DNA of 64,000 nucleotides from Poriferisodalis sp965204195 (GCF_965204195.1 NZ_OZ241975.1:1178001-1242000); one strand, 5' to 3'. Positions 42,320 through 51,405 are shown, counted from the stretch's first letter. Numbers and translations: made by a program. Notes: a model not told the origin generated them from the letters alone.

Positions 42320-44712
42320 CGTCGAGACCCTTCAGCGGGGTTCCCGACCGTGGCGCGTGCCCGGCGGGACCGATGCGTGCGGTCGAGCCGGTCGGTGTTG
42401 GCGCGCACCCGGAACGGCGGCGCGATCGGCAGCAGCGGCCGGGGGCCGCCGGGGGAGCGTTCCCAGTTCTCGCACAGCCATCCCCGCTTGTCGGCAATGG
42501 TCACCAGCCGGGTCTCGGGATTCACCGCTACCGGGTAGCCCACGGCCTCCAGCATGGGCATGTCCGAGGCCGCATCGGCATACGCCACGCCCTGTGCCAA
42601 GTCGAGACCTTCCTCCGCGGCCCAGTCCACCATCATCTGGGCGCGCACCTCGCCGGTGGGCGGCACATCGATCATCTCGCCGGTATAGCGCCCCTCGCGG
42701 CTGTCGATGCGCGCAGCGATGATGTGGTCGAACAGCGGCGCCAGCGGCTGCACGGCCAGCTCGAGCGCACCGGTGATGAGTACCGTGCGATGTCCCGCGG
42801 CTCGGTGCTCACGCACCCGTCGCAGCCCTGCCGGGAACGCCTTGGTCAAGAACAGGTGGCTGAGCATCTCCGCCGCATCGGCGTCGAGCTGGCCCACCGG
42901 CGCGCCCTTGTAACGCCGGTAGAAGTAGCGCAGGAAATCGGTGCGGTCGCGGCGGTCCCTCCGCCACAGACCAGGTGTCTCCGCGAGCGTGCGCAGGGCG
43001 AAGCGCACACGCTGGGGCGTGTCGAGCCGCCGGGTTGCGAGCCATGCGTAGGTCTCGACCACGTTGCTGGCGATCAGGGTGTTCTCGAGGTCGAATGCGG
43101 CGAAATGGCGTGCCGGGTCGAGCACTGCGGTGCGCAGGCGCTCGTTGCGGCTCGGTCCGGTGCGGGGCTGGGGCGTGGTCTTGACGCGTGCCTGGGCGAT
43201 GACCGTCGGCAGGTGCACTTCGGCGATGTAGGCGGCCCAGTCGATGACCCGGGGGTCGAAGCCGAACCGCTCGCGGTCAGCTTCAGGCAGCGACTCCCAC
43301 AGCTCGGTCGTGCGGTCGATCTCGTACAGCGCTTCGCACTTGCCGTAGGCGCCGTACAGCAGGACGTAGTCGCGGATCTGCTCGAGGCCGGCTCGCCGCT
43401 GCGCAAGCCGGATGGTGAAGTCGTTGCGGCCCCGCATCGGCAGCCGGTGCACCACTTTCTCTGCCGTATTGAACAACGACATGGCTCGATCGAGCTGCTC
43501 TTCCAGACCGCTTGCCCCGGCGTAGCGCCACTGGGTGCTAGCCGTGGGATGACCCTTGGCGTCGTAGACGGGGTGGTCTTGGAACCACTGCATGGTTGTC
43601 TCGGTCAGCACTTTGAAGCGCAGCGGGTTTACCGCACCAGACGCCACTTGGAAGATCTCCGGCTCGGGCACCGGCCCTCGCGCCGCGAGGGCGATGATCG
43701 CCGCTGCGACCATGTCGACGGGGATGACGTCGATGATGCCCTCGGGGTAGCCCGGGAACGTGTCGAGCTCGCCCTTCGCGAACGACACGAACAGCGGCTC
43801 GGCCATGCGGAAGCCGCGGATCCAGCCCGGCGAGGGCTCGGCGAAGGCCGATTCGATGATGGACGGTCGAACGATGGAGATGGGCACATCGCCCTGCAGC
43901 TCCACCAGTGCTTGCTCGCCCAGCGCCTTCGAGTACGTGTAGACGTCGGGCCATCCCAGCGAGGTCGCGCGGCTGCGACCGGCGGTGACCATCTCGGCGT
44001 CCACCCATTCCCGGCGCAACTGCTCGGTCTTGGCGGCCAGCAGCGGCAGGCCGGCGGGGCCGAGCTCCTCTCGCGCGTCCCGATGGAAGCGGCGCAGGCG
44101 CTCGGGGGAGCGGCTGGCGGCGTCGAGATCGGCGCGGGTGCGGCGCGCGGCGGACACTTCGGCCCGCCAGTCGACGTCCATCGAGAACGGTGTGTCGGCC
44201 AGGAAGACTTCGGCCGCTGAACCACGCCGATTCCCGGCCACATAGCACGTCGACACCGCGATGAAGTGCGGTGTGGTGCCGTGGGACTGGCAGGCCTCGA
44301 GCAATCGGTTGGGGCCCAGGAGATTGGTCTCGATCGATGCGTCCAGCGGGCTGTCGAAGCTGACCGTGGCGGCCGAGTGGATGATGACGTCGCAGCTGCA
44401 GAGCAGCTCGAGATCGCTGGGGGAGAGCCCGAGGCCGTCGACGCTCACATCCCCGGAAACCGCCGTGATGCGCCGGCTGCAGATCTCGTCGAAGTCGTTG
44501 CCCCACGCAGCGCGAAGGCGCTCGAAAGCGTCGTTGCGCAGAATCTCGCGCTGCACGCGCCGGTTCACGTCGGTGCGGCGGCCCGGCCGCACCAGCAGCA
44601 CCAGGTCGCAATCGGGCACCGAGCGCAGCAGCCGCTCGACGAGCGCTGTGCCCAAGAAACCGGTTGCACCGGTGATGGCGATGCGTTTTGCGGCCAACGC
44701 GTCGGCGATCAC
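42316..44712 (-). CDS. Fatty acyl-CoA reductase-like / HAD-IB hydrolase fusion
   Basis: 798 residues. Residues 1-390 are a male-sterility/thioester-reductase domain: ITGATGFLGTALVERLL (13-29), DVSVDGLGLS, VSTCYVAGN and the catalytic YTYSK. A spacer leads to a HAD-IB domain from about 535: FDLENT at 540-545, TGALELAVQP and YADAASDMPMLEAVGYPVAVNP. The usual DxDGT is DxENT here, so the second Asp (Asp+2) is replaced by Glu543. The reductase would make an aldehyde or alcohol from acyl-CoA; the HAD part would remove a phosphate. Overlapping DUF2088 and PlsC genes follow. Confidence 0.9.
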   Translation of the reverse strand: MIADALAAKRIAITGATGFLGTALVERLLRSVPDCDLVLLVRPGRRTDVNRRVQREILRNDAFERLRAAWGNDFDEICSRRITAVSGDVSVDGLGLSPSDLELLCSCDVIIHSAATVSFDSPLDASIETNLLGPNRLLEACQSHGTTPHFIAVSTCYVAGNRRGSAAEVFLADTPFSMDVDWRAEVSAARRTRADLDAASRSPERLRRFHRDAREELGPAGLPLLAAKTEQLRREWVDAEMVTAGRSRATSLGWPDVYTYSKALGEQALVELQGDVPISIVRPSIIESAFAEPSPGWIRGFRMAEPLFVSFAKGELDTFPGYPEGIIDVIPVDMVAAAIIALAARGPVPEPEIFQVASGAVNPLRFKVLTETTMQWFQDHPVYDAKGHPTASTQWRYAGASGLEEQLDRAMSLFNTAEKVVHRLPMRGRNDFTIRLAQRRAGLEQIRDYVLLYGAYGKCEALYEIDRTTELWESLPEADRERFGFDPRVIDWAAYIAEVHLPTVIAQARVKTTPQPRTGPSRNERLRTAVLDPARHFAAFDLENTLIASNVVETYAWLATRRLDTPQRVRFALRTLAETPGLWRRDRRDRTDFLRYFYRRYKGAPVGQLDADAAEMLSHLFLTKAFPAGLRRVREHRAAGHRTVLITGALELAVQPLAPLFDHIIAARIDSREGRYTGEMIDVPPTGEVRAQMMVDWAAEEGLDLAQGVAYADAASDMPMLEAVGYPVAVNPETRLVTIADKRGWLCENWERSPGGPRPLLPIAPPFRVRANTDRLDRTHRSRRARATVGNPAEGSRR

Positions 44713-44775
44713 GACGTGTTGTTTAGCCCCAACGGGCGCCGGATACGCGCACGACCACCCAATCCGTCCATCAGT

Positions 44776-45816
44776 TCAGTTTGTGGCGAGCTCGGCGAAC
44801 AGGCGGGCGCACGCCCTGACGGCTCGCCAGCCGCATGACAGGGCGTACCGCTCGTAGTCGCTTCCGGGGGGTCCGAAGGTGGCCAGGTCGCGGCAGGCGG
44901 GCGCGTCGGCGGCGCCGCAGCGCTCCCACAACTGGTCCAGATACTCGTCGTCGCCGGGCGGCGGGTCCTGGGGCGATCGGCCGGCGAGCGCCGGCGGAGC
45001 GCCGTCGTCTCCCACCAGCAAGACGCAGTCTCGCGTGGTGCGGCCACCGCAGGTCCAACCAAAGCTGGCATAGGCCGAACCGCCTGGCGCCGACAGCACC
45101 AGCTGCGAGCAGGCACGGCTGCTGCCGTCGCCGCACGCCGCCCACCAGCCGTCCAGTTCGGGAATGTTGCCTGGCGCCGGAGACTCGGGATCGAATTCGA
45201 TGCCGAGCAGGCCGGCGTCGGCGCCCGGATCGCCGAGCAACACGCTGCAGTGCAGGTTCTCGCGCCCCCCACAGCTGAATGCGAAGGCCTCATAGTCGCT
45301 GCCCGCGGGCGACTCGTACAGCAAGGCATTGCAGGCGCTGGCCGAGCCCTGCCCGCACACCACCCAGAGCTCGTCGAGTGCTGGATCATCTCCGGGCGGG
45401 CTGTCGTCTGGATCGAAGAGCGCAGGAGCGCGCACCAGCGCGGCGGGCAGCGCCGCGTCACGCTCTTGCGCAGGGGAGCGCACCCGGGTATCCGGTGTGG
45501 TCACCGATCTAGGGGTACCGCTGTCGAGCGCGCAGATGTCCCGGGCGATGTCAGCAAGCGGCTCATCGGCAGGGTCGAGCGGCAGCGACAACTCCGTCGC
45601 ATCGCCTAGGCCAAGGGCCGCGGCCACACGCTCGCGCTCGCATGCCGTGAGGTCGTCACTGCTGCTCGATTCGCCGCCGCCAGGCGTCAAGCCCGGATCG
45701 CTGCAAGCCGATGACAGCAGCACCGCCACGGCACACCCGACGAGTGCCCGGCGCAGCGTCACGCCAGCTACGCGACTGTGCTGTCGGGCCGCTGCGCTGG
45801 CGGTGCGGCGCATCAT
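44776..45816 (-). CDS. Lipoprotein with three Cys-rich repeats
   Basis: About 346 residues from ATG 45816; a longer frame begins inside ddl. Signal peptide with lipobox LLSSAC (Cys38). A Ser/acid linker follows. From about 175 three tandem units occur: LWVVCGQGSASACNALL, then WWAACGDGSSRACSQLV, then LWERCGAADAPACRDLA. Each unit is completed by GSxYxxFxxxCGGR-like and a fourth Cys. Such repeats occur in many actinobacterial membrane and extracytoplasmic proteins, with unknown role; four Cys per unit could form two disulfides. It starts 10 bases after ddl on the same strand, so it probably shares its transcript. Confidence 0.82.
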   Translation of the reverse strand: MMRRTASAAARQHSRVAGVTLRRALVGCAVAVLLSSACSDPGLTPGGGESSSSDDLTACERERVAAALGLGDATELSLPLDPADEPLADIARDICALDSGTPRSVTTPDTRVRSPAQERDAALPAALVRAPALFDPDDSPPGDDPALDELWVVCGQGSASACNALLYESPAGSDYEAFAFSCGGRENLHCSVLLGDPGADAGLLGIEFDPESPAPGNIPELDGWWAACGDGSSRACSQLVLSAPGGSAYASFGWTCGGRTTRDCVLLVGDDGAPPALAGRSPQDPPPGDDEYLDQLWERCGAADAPACRDLATFGPPGSDYERYALSCGWRAVRACARLFAELATN

Positions 45817-45826
45817 CAGCGCCGGG

Positions 45827-46951
45827 TCACGCCAGCTTTGCGGCGATGGACCCCACGGAGCGCAGGGCCGTGCCGTCGGCGCCTTGGGTGACGAAACGAC
45901 GCGTGGGCCCGTCCAGCGCTTCGGCAATCAGGTCATCGAGCAACTCGATGAGGCTGTCGCCCTCGTGCAACCAGAAGTACCAGCTCAGCGAGCCGGGGAT
46001 CGGGTTGATCTCATTCACCCACAGCCCGGCCGGGTCGTCGCCGCCGTCCCAAAGGAAATCGATGCGCATGACGGAGCGGGCCATCACGAGGTGGCTCACC
46101 TCGACCGCCGCGGCGCGCAACGATGACTCGATGGCTTCCGGCAGCACCGCGGGCAGCTCGCGTGGCGCCGTGGCCATGCCGCCACCGCCGGTCAGGTACT
46201 TCTCGGCGTAGGTGTAGATCGTGCTGTCGCTGCGTAGCGGCCGCTCCACGGCGCTCAGCCGCAGCTCCGGCCAAGTGCGCACCGAGATGTTGAGATCGAT
46301 GATGTCTTTGAGATAGCGCTGCACGACAGCGCCGTCGCGCAACAGCGGCGACGACCGCGCCAGCGCCCGCGCCGTCGCGAGATCGTCGACAATCTCGATG
46401 CCGATGGAAGACCCGCCGAAACGAGGCTTGACGATCAGCGGAACTCCGTCCAGATCTGCCGCTGCATCATCGCTGGGCGAGTCTTCGGTGAGCAGCCAGA
46501 GCGGCAGCGTGGGCAGCCCGGCCGCTTCAGTCGCACCGCTGAACGCGAGCTTGTCCATGCAGATAGCGGCGCTGCGCTGCCCCGGACCGGTATACGCCAA
46601 GCCGGCCAGGTCCAACAGGGCCGGCAAGCCGCCGTCCTCGCCTGGGCCGCCGTGACAGCAATTGACGACGACGTCGACCGGCACTGGCCGGCGACGCCGG
46701 TCCGCACGGACAAACCCGCCGCCGGGGCGTGCTGCGGGCTCGATCTCGGATGCCGAGCGCGGCAGACCCTCGGCGAAGGCCGACGCCTCGATATCGGGCG
46801 GCACTTCGTGCCATGTGCCGACCGGCGACCAGTACAGCGCCACTGGGTTGCGCCCGGCATCGGCAAGCGCATGCACCGCCTGCAAACCCGTGAGGATCGA
46901 GATGTCGTGTTCAGGCGACGGTCCGCCGAAACAGACGCCGGGACGGGTCAT
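45827..46951 (-). CDS. ddl: D-alanine--D-alanine ligase
   Basis: 374 residues from ATG 46951. GGPSPEHDISIL at the start, NCCHGGPGEDGGLPALLDLAGLAYTGPG (the first is the Ddl glycine loop), MDKLAFSG, IVKPRFGGSSIGIEI and the metal-binding VNEINPIPGSLSWY are all typical. It joins two D-Ala for the peptidoglycan stem, using ATP. The Mur ligase upstream on the same strand uses its product. Ends 10 bases before the lipoprotein start. Confidence 0.94.
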   Translation of the reverse strand: MTRPGVCFGGPSPEHDISILTGLQAVHALADAGRNPVALYWSPVGTWHEVPPDIEASAFAEGLPRSASEIEPAARPGGGFVRADRRRRPVPVDVVVNCCHGGPGEDGGLPALLDLAGLAYTGPGQRSAAICMDKLAFSGATEAAGLPTLPLWLLTEDSPSDDAAADLDGVPLIVKPRFGGSSIGIEIVDDLATARALARSSPLLRDGAVVQRYLKDIIDLNISVRTWPELRLSAVERPLRSDSTIYTYAEKYLTGGGGMATAPRELPAVLPEAIESSLRAAAVEVSHLVMARSVMRIDFLWDGGDDPAGLWVNEINPIPGSLSWYFWLHEGDSLIELLDDLIAEALDGPTRRFVTQGADGTALRSVGSIAAKLA

Positions 46952-47016
46952 GGGCACACCAGCGAGGTTCTTCGGCACTCCGCCATGTGCGCCATGTTCT
47001 CATGGACGGGAGACGA

Positions 47017-48648
47017 TCAGGGGTAGTGGTCGGGGAGGTCGTTCTCGTACAGAACGGCATCGCCGGCGCCGAGATGAGCGCGCACCCACTTCACTGCTTC
47101 CTCGCGGTCTGCCATGCAGCGAACCGTGGCGCGATCGTCGGTGCGGTCGTGGATCAAGCTGCGTGCGCTGCGTCCGCGCGTCGCTCGGCGCGCGGTGGCC
47201 CTGTCCCAGCCGGCAGCGCCGCCCAGCAGCGCAACCCGGTTGGTCCGTCCCACGATGAGCACGTCGTCGGCGATCTCGGCGGCCTGCTCGCCGAGCTGGC
47301 GGTTCTCGTGCGCTTGGCTGCGGCCGAGTTCGACCATGCCAGGCGTGACCACCACGCGCCGGCCGGCATCCGTGTTCGCCAGCATGGACAGGGCAGCGCG
47401 CGCCCCTGCCGGATTGGAGTTGTAGGTGTCGTCGATGACCATGACCCCCCCGGGGCTGCGCCCGGCGGTGCGGCGGTGGTCGGGCGTCGGCAGGTCGCCC
47501 AGGCGGCTCGCGATGTCGGCGTCGGAGACACCCAGCACCGATGCCGCAGCCACGGCGCAAGCGACATTCGCCGGTGCTGCGCCGCCGAGCGGTCCGATGG
47601 CGATCTCCCTGCCGAACACGGTGATGCGACGCGTGACGGCGGCCTCGTTCACGATGGCGCTGGTCGGCGCATCGGCAGGCGCATTGACGGGCAGCACCGT
47701 CACATCCGCGCTCGGATCCTGTGTCGAACACCGGATGACCCGCAGGCCCGAGGCGGCCAGCCGGTCGGCTTCTGCGCTCAATCCGTAGGCGTCGATGTTG
47801 AGAATCGCCGTGCGGCTCGTTGCGAAGATCTCCGCCTTGGCGGCCACGATGCGGTCGAGGCTGCCGAAACGCTCGAGGTGAACCGGTCCGATCGAGGCCA
47901 GTATCGACACCGACGGGCGCACCCAGCGGGCCATGGCAGCGATCTCGCCTGCGCCGAAGGTGCCCATCTCAGCGACGAACACCTCGGTGCCGGGCACCAA
48001 GTGCTCGTTGACGCTGCGACATATCCCTGCGGTGTTGTTGAAGCTGGCGGGCGTTGCCACCACCGCCCGGGATCCCTCCACTAGCTGGCGCAGGTAACCC
48101 TTGATGGTGGTCTTGCCATACGAACCGGTCACCGCGACGCGCACCGGATCAACCTCATCCAGGCGCTGCCGGGCGCGATGCACCCAGCGGCGCGACAGCA
48201 CGGCTTCGAGCGGTGCCAAGATCGCCAGAGCGACATCCACCCACAGCGGCATGCCGAAGAGCAGCACCGCCACCACGGGCTCGGCCAGTCCCACCAGGAG
48301 GCCCACGCCAACCAGAACCAGCCACAGCAGCGCCAAGGTGATTGCCACGGTGGCGAGCCGACGGGTCCATGCCAGCGGGCTGGACCGTCCCCGAATGTCG
48401 AGGCCCTGCGGACCGACCGCGACGGCGGCCGCAGTGATCGCTGGCGCCCACCAGAACGTGCCGCTCAGCACCACGCCGGCCGCAGCCGCGAGTGCCAGCA
48501 CGCGATTGTTCCTGTCGAGCAGCCACCAGCGCCGGGCGAATCGCGACGTTCGTCCGACGCCGTAGTGCTCACGCTGAGCCACTCGCAGCCAGCGAGCAGC
48601 CGAGATCATGCCGGCCACGACTGATGTCCACAGCACGATCTGGTTCAT
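47017..48648 (-). CDS. murF: Membrane-anchored Mur ligase (MurF-like)
   Basis: 543 residues. The first 165 residues have about four hydrophobic segments (VLWTSVVAGMISA, VLALAAAAGVVLSG, VAITLALLWLVLVGVGLLVG, VVAVLLFGMPLWVDVALAILAPL) in place of the usual UDP-binding N-domain. The Mur ATPase core begins with TGSYGKTTIKG (174-184), then SFNNTAGICRSVN, FVAEMGTFGAGEI, IGPVHLERFGSL, and VMVIDDTYNSNP near 407. It would add D-Ala-D-Ala to the UDP-MurNAc tripeptide, possibly at the membrane. Adjacent to ddl on the same strand (about 65-base gap), which supports MurF. PgsB/CapB-like ligases also carry N-terminal helices and remain the alternative. Confidence 0.8.
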   Translation of the reverse strand: MNQIVLWTSVVAGMISAARWLRVAQREHYGVGRTSRFARRWWLLDRNNRVLALAAAAGVVLSGTFWWAPAITAAAVAVGPQGLDIRGRSSPLAWTRRLATVAITLALLWLVLVGVGLLVGLAEPVVAVLLFGMPLWVDVALAILAPLEAVLSRRWVHRARQRLDEVDPVRVAVTGSYGKTTIKGYLRQLVEGSRAVVATPASFNNTAGICRSVNEHLVPGTEVFVAEMGTFGAGEIAAMARWVRPSVSILASIGPVHLERFGSLDRIVAAKAEIFATSRTAILNIDAYGLSAEADRLAASGLRVIRCSTQDPSADVTVLPVNAPADAPTSAIVNEAAVTRRITVFGREIAIGPLGGAAPANVACAVAAASVLGVSDADIASRLGDLPTPDHRRTAGRSPGGVMVIDDTYNSNPAGARAALSMLANTDAGRRVVVTPGMVELGRSQAHENRQLGEQAAEIADDVLIVGRTNRVALLGGAAGWDRATARRATRGRSARSLIHDRTDDRATVRCMADREEAVKWVRAHLGAGDAVLYENDLPDHYP

Positions 48649-48698
48649 CGGATCCCGCTCGCAGGCAGTCGTTCGCTAGGCACGCGCCTCAGAGGTTG

Positions 48699-49460
48699 TC
48701 ACAGCACGTCGAGGCGCCGTGAAATGGCATCGGTGAGCGACGGTGCAGCCTCCGTCGGCACGAAGTGCCCCACGCCGTCGAGGACCGTCAGCTGGGCATC
48801 GGCGAGGATTCCACACGCCCGCCGCGCTACGTCCACTGGTGCCGAATCGTCGTCATGGCCCCACACCAGCTCCACCGGCTGCGAGATCTGGCCGAGCTGA
48901 GCTTCATAGGTCTCGTTGATAACCGTCACGAGCACATCTCGCATGACTCCGGTCGCGCTTCGGTAGTCGGCGCTGCCGAAGCGCTGCCGCATGCGTTCCA
49001 TCGCGTCGTCGCCGAGCAGGCCGCGCCGGTGCAGGTTGCGAGCGAGACGGAAGCGCATGGCCGGCCGCGCAGCGGGGCGGTCGGCTCGTCGAAGCAGCGG
49101 CACCCCGCACAGCACCAGCGCCGCGACAGCGTCTGGGAATCGCGTGGCCAGCTCCACCGCAACCCGCCCTCCGAAGCTGTGGCCGATCAGCACGACCCGA
49201 GGACTGCATTCGTCGAGGACGGGACAGACCATCTCCGCATAGCCAGCGGCGCCGCACGGCGCAGTGGGCGCTGGGCTGGCGCCGAAACCGGGCAGGTCGA
49301 GGGCGATGGCGCCGGTGGCCGCTCGCGACTCGGCAAGACCGGTCAGGGCCGTGTCGAAGTCGGCGTGGCTGCGGCCCCAGCCATGCAGCGCCAGCACGTC
49401 GGCCGGCGGATCACCGACGCGGCTGCCGAAGAGGCTGCCGTCGGCGAAGCTGCTCAGCAC
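48699..49460 (-). CDS. Alpha/beta-hydrolase
   Basis: 253 residues. LHGWGRS oxyanion region, DLPGFGAS, the nucleophile elbow GHSFGG and the late catalytic His in DGVGHFVPTEAAPSL are present; the acid Asp is probable in VWGHDDDSAPV. The layout is of the MhpC/epoxide-hydrolase-like esterases. Substrate unknown. It starts 8 bases before leuA ends on the same strand, so it may be read through from the leuA transcript, and lies just upstream of the Mur ligase. Confidence 0.85.
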   Translation of the reverse strand: MLSSFADGSLFGSRVGDPPADVLALHGWGRSHADFDTALTGLAESRAATGAIALDLPGFGASPAPTAPCGAAGYAEMVCPVLDECSPRVVLIGHSFGGRVAVELATRFPDAVAALVLCGVPLLRRADRPAARPAMRFRLARNLHRRGLLGDDAMERMRQRFGSADYRSATGVMRDVLVTVINETYEAQLGQISQPVELVWGHDDDSAPVDVARRACGILADAQLTVLDGVGHFVPTEAAPSLTDAISRRLDVL

Positions 49461-49468
49461 CGGCGAAC

Positions 49469-51196
49469 TCAGCGGGCGAGGACCGCCGAGTCGGGCCCAG
49501 GGTGCGAGCGGTTGATGGCCGACAGCAGGGCTCGGAAGCTGGCCGTGACGATGTTCGAGTGCAGCCCGACGCCCCAGTACACGTCGCGAGAGGGTGTCTC
49601 GATTTCGACATAGGCCGCGGCCGTGGCATCCGCGCCTGCGCCCACAGCGTGCTCGTGGTAGTCGACAAGGCTCACTTCGACGCCGAGCGCGTCGGCCAGG
49701 GCGGTCTTGAACGCGGACAGCGGGCCGTTGCCGCGCCCCTTCGCCCGTACCTCGCCGTCGGGTCCCTTGATGGTGGCCTCCACCTCGGACTCGTCGGACG
49801 ACTCAGAGTCGAAGTAGCTGCGGTGACCCAGGTAGGTGTACGGCGATTCGGCGTGCAGGTACGTCTCGTCGAAGGTCTTCTTGATGGCCTCCGGCAGGAT
49901 CTCGCCGCCCTCGTCGGTGATCGCCTGGATCACGCTGCTGAACTCGATCTGCAGCCGGCGCGGCAGGTCGAGGCCGAAGCTGTTCTTCATCACGTAGGCC
50001 ACGCCGCCCTTGCCCGACTGGCTGTTCACGCGGATGACGTCTTGGTACGTGCGGCCCACATGCGCCGGATCGATCGGCAGGTAGGGCACCTCCCAGAAGT
50101 CGTAGTCGTCGGCCAGCGCTTCGAAGCCCTTCTTGATGGCGTCTTGGTGACTGCCGCTGAACGCCGTGTACACCAGGTCGCCGCCGTAGGGGTGGCGCGG
50201 ATGCACCGGAAGCTGGTTGCAGTACTCCGCGATGCGGCGCAGGTGGTCGATGTGGCTGATGTCCAGTTCGGGATCGACACCCTGGCTGAACAAGTTCATC
50301 GCCAGCGTGATGATGTCGACATTGCCGGTGCGCTCGCCGTTGCCGAACAGGGTGCCTTCCACCCGGTCAGCTCCTGCCATCACGCCGAACTCCGCAGCCG
50401 CCACGCCGCAGCCGCGGTCGTTGTGGGGGTGCAGCGACAGCACGACGGCATCGCGATTGTCCACGTTCCGATGGAAGTACTCGATGAGGTCGCCGTAGGT
50501 ATTCGGGGTCGCCATCTCCACGGTGGCGGGCAGGTTCAGGATGATCGGTTCCTCGGCGGTGGCGCCCCATTCCGCGCTGACGGAGTTGCACACCTCCAGC
50601 GCGAAGTCGATCTCGGTGCCCGTGAACGACTCGGGCGAGTACTCGAAGCGAATCTCCCCGCCCTCGTGGCGCTGGGCCAGCTCCTTGCAGAGCCGGGTGC
50701 CGGAGATGGCGATGTCGCGGATGCCCTCTTTGTCGAGCCGGTACACCACCCGGCGCTGCAGCTCCGACGTCGGGTTGTACAGGTGCACGATCGCCTTCTT
50801 GGCCCCGGCGATCGACTCGTAGGTCCGCTCGATCAGCTCGGGCCGGCTCTGCGTGAGCACCTGGATCCAGACGTCGTCGGGTACCAGGTCCTCCTCCACC
50901 AGCATGCGGCAGAACTCGAAGTCGGGCGCGGAGGCTGACGGGAACCCCACTTCGATTTCCTTGAACCCCATCTCGACGAGCACCTCGAACATCTGGCGCT
51001 TGCGCGGCACGTCCATCGGGTCGATGAGGGCCTGGTTGCCGTCGCGCAGGTCCACCGAGCACCACAGCGGCGCCTCGGAGATGATCTTGTCGGGCCAGGT
51101 GCGGTCCGGCAGATGCGCGGGATAGGCGTAGGTGCCATAGAGGCCGTACGGCATCGAGCTCGGCTGCTGGGCGCTGATGCGCTTGACGTCTGCCAT
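49469..51196 (-). CDS. leuA: 2-isopropylmalate synthase (long actinobacterial form)
   Basis: 575 residues. SVDLRDGNQALIDPM at the start, LSLHPHNDRGCGVA and a metal-site pair of His, NGERTGNVD, and a C-terminal LeuA dimer-regulatory domain with leucine-binding region (LVDYHEHAVGAGADATAAAYVEIE). It condenses acetyl-CoA with 2-ketoisovalerate, the first step of leucine synthesis, with Leu feedback. It is preceded by a leucine-run leader peptide and terminator hairpin, so expression is attenuated. ATG 51196 is preceded by GGAG (minus strand). Confidence 0.96.
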   Translation of the reverse strand: MADVKRISAQQPSSMPYGLYGTYAYPAHLPDRTWPDKIISEAPLWCSVDLRDGNQALIDPMDVPRKRQMFEVLVEMGFKEIEVGFPSASAPDFEFCRMLVEEDLVPDDVWIQVLTQSRPELIERTYESIAGAKKAIVHLYNPTSELQRRVVYRLDKEGIRDIAISGTRLCKELAQRHEGGEIRFEYSPESFTGTEIDFALEVCNSVSAEWGATAEEPIILNLPATVEMATPNTYGDLIEYFHRNVDNRDAVVLSLHPHNDRGCGVAAAEFGVMAGADRVEGTLFGNGERTGNVDIITLAMNLFSQGVDPELDISHIDHLRRIAEYCNQLPVHPRHPYGGDLVYTAFSGSHQDAIKKGFEALADDYDFWEVPYLPIDPAHVGRTYQDVIRVNSQSGKGGVAYVMKNSFGLDLPRRLQIEFSSVIQAITDEGGEILPEAIKKTFDETYLHAESPYTYLGHRSYFDSESSDESEVEATIKGPDGEVRAKGRGNGPLSAFKTALADALGVEVSLVDYHEHAVGAGADATAAAYVEIETPSRDVYWGVGLHSNIVTASFRALLSAINRSHPGPDSAVLAR

Positions 51197-51284
51197 GGGA
51201 ATCTCCTGCGGTTAGGGCGGTCGTTCGGGGTTCTCGGGAATCGGATCGGTCGGGTTCGGGCGGATCGGTTGGGTTGGGGCCACG

Positions 51285-51315
51285 AAAAAACCCCCTGGCC
51301 CGGAGGCGCAGGAGG
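51285..51315 (-). terminator. Attenuator terminator of leuA
   Basis: On the minus strand CCTCCTG-C-GCC, TCCG loop, GGC-CAGGGGG, then six T (51290-51285). The stem is about ten pairs with one bulge and a G-T. It lies between the leader peptide and leuA, about 90 bases before the leuA start. Confidence 0.8.
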
Positions 51316-51319
51316 TTGG

Positions 51320-51342
51320 GCGAGGACCTGTGCGGTCCTCGC
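51320..51342 (-). promoter_or_regulatory. Hairpin after the leuA leader peptide stop
   Basis: gcgaggacc (51320-51328) pairs with ggtcctcgc (51334-51342) around five bases, starting immediately after the leader stop codon. A ribosome stalled in the Leu codons, or paused at the stop, would change its folding and that of the terminator downstream; alternative pairing with the terminator stem was not established by eye. Confidence 0.6.
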
Positions 51343-51405
51343 CTAGGTAAGAAGGAGCAGTCCGGTAGCGGAAAGCAGTGCGGTGTGAGTCGAGGCGCGA
51401 ATCAC
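51343..51405 (-). CDS. leuL: Leucine leader peptide of the leuA attenuator
   Basis: 20 residues from GTG 51405: (M/V)IRASTHTALLSATGLLLLT, then TAG. Six of 20 codons are Leu, four of them consecutive (ctg ctc ctt ctt). It lies between ppk and leuA and is followed by a hairpin and a T-run terminator, the standard layout of Leu attenuation. An upstream in-frame start is possible because the frame stays open; no clear ribosome binding site precedes the GTG. Confidence 0.8.
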   Translation of the reverse strand: MIRASTHTALLSATGLLLLT

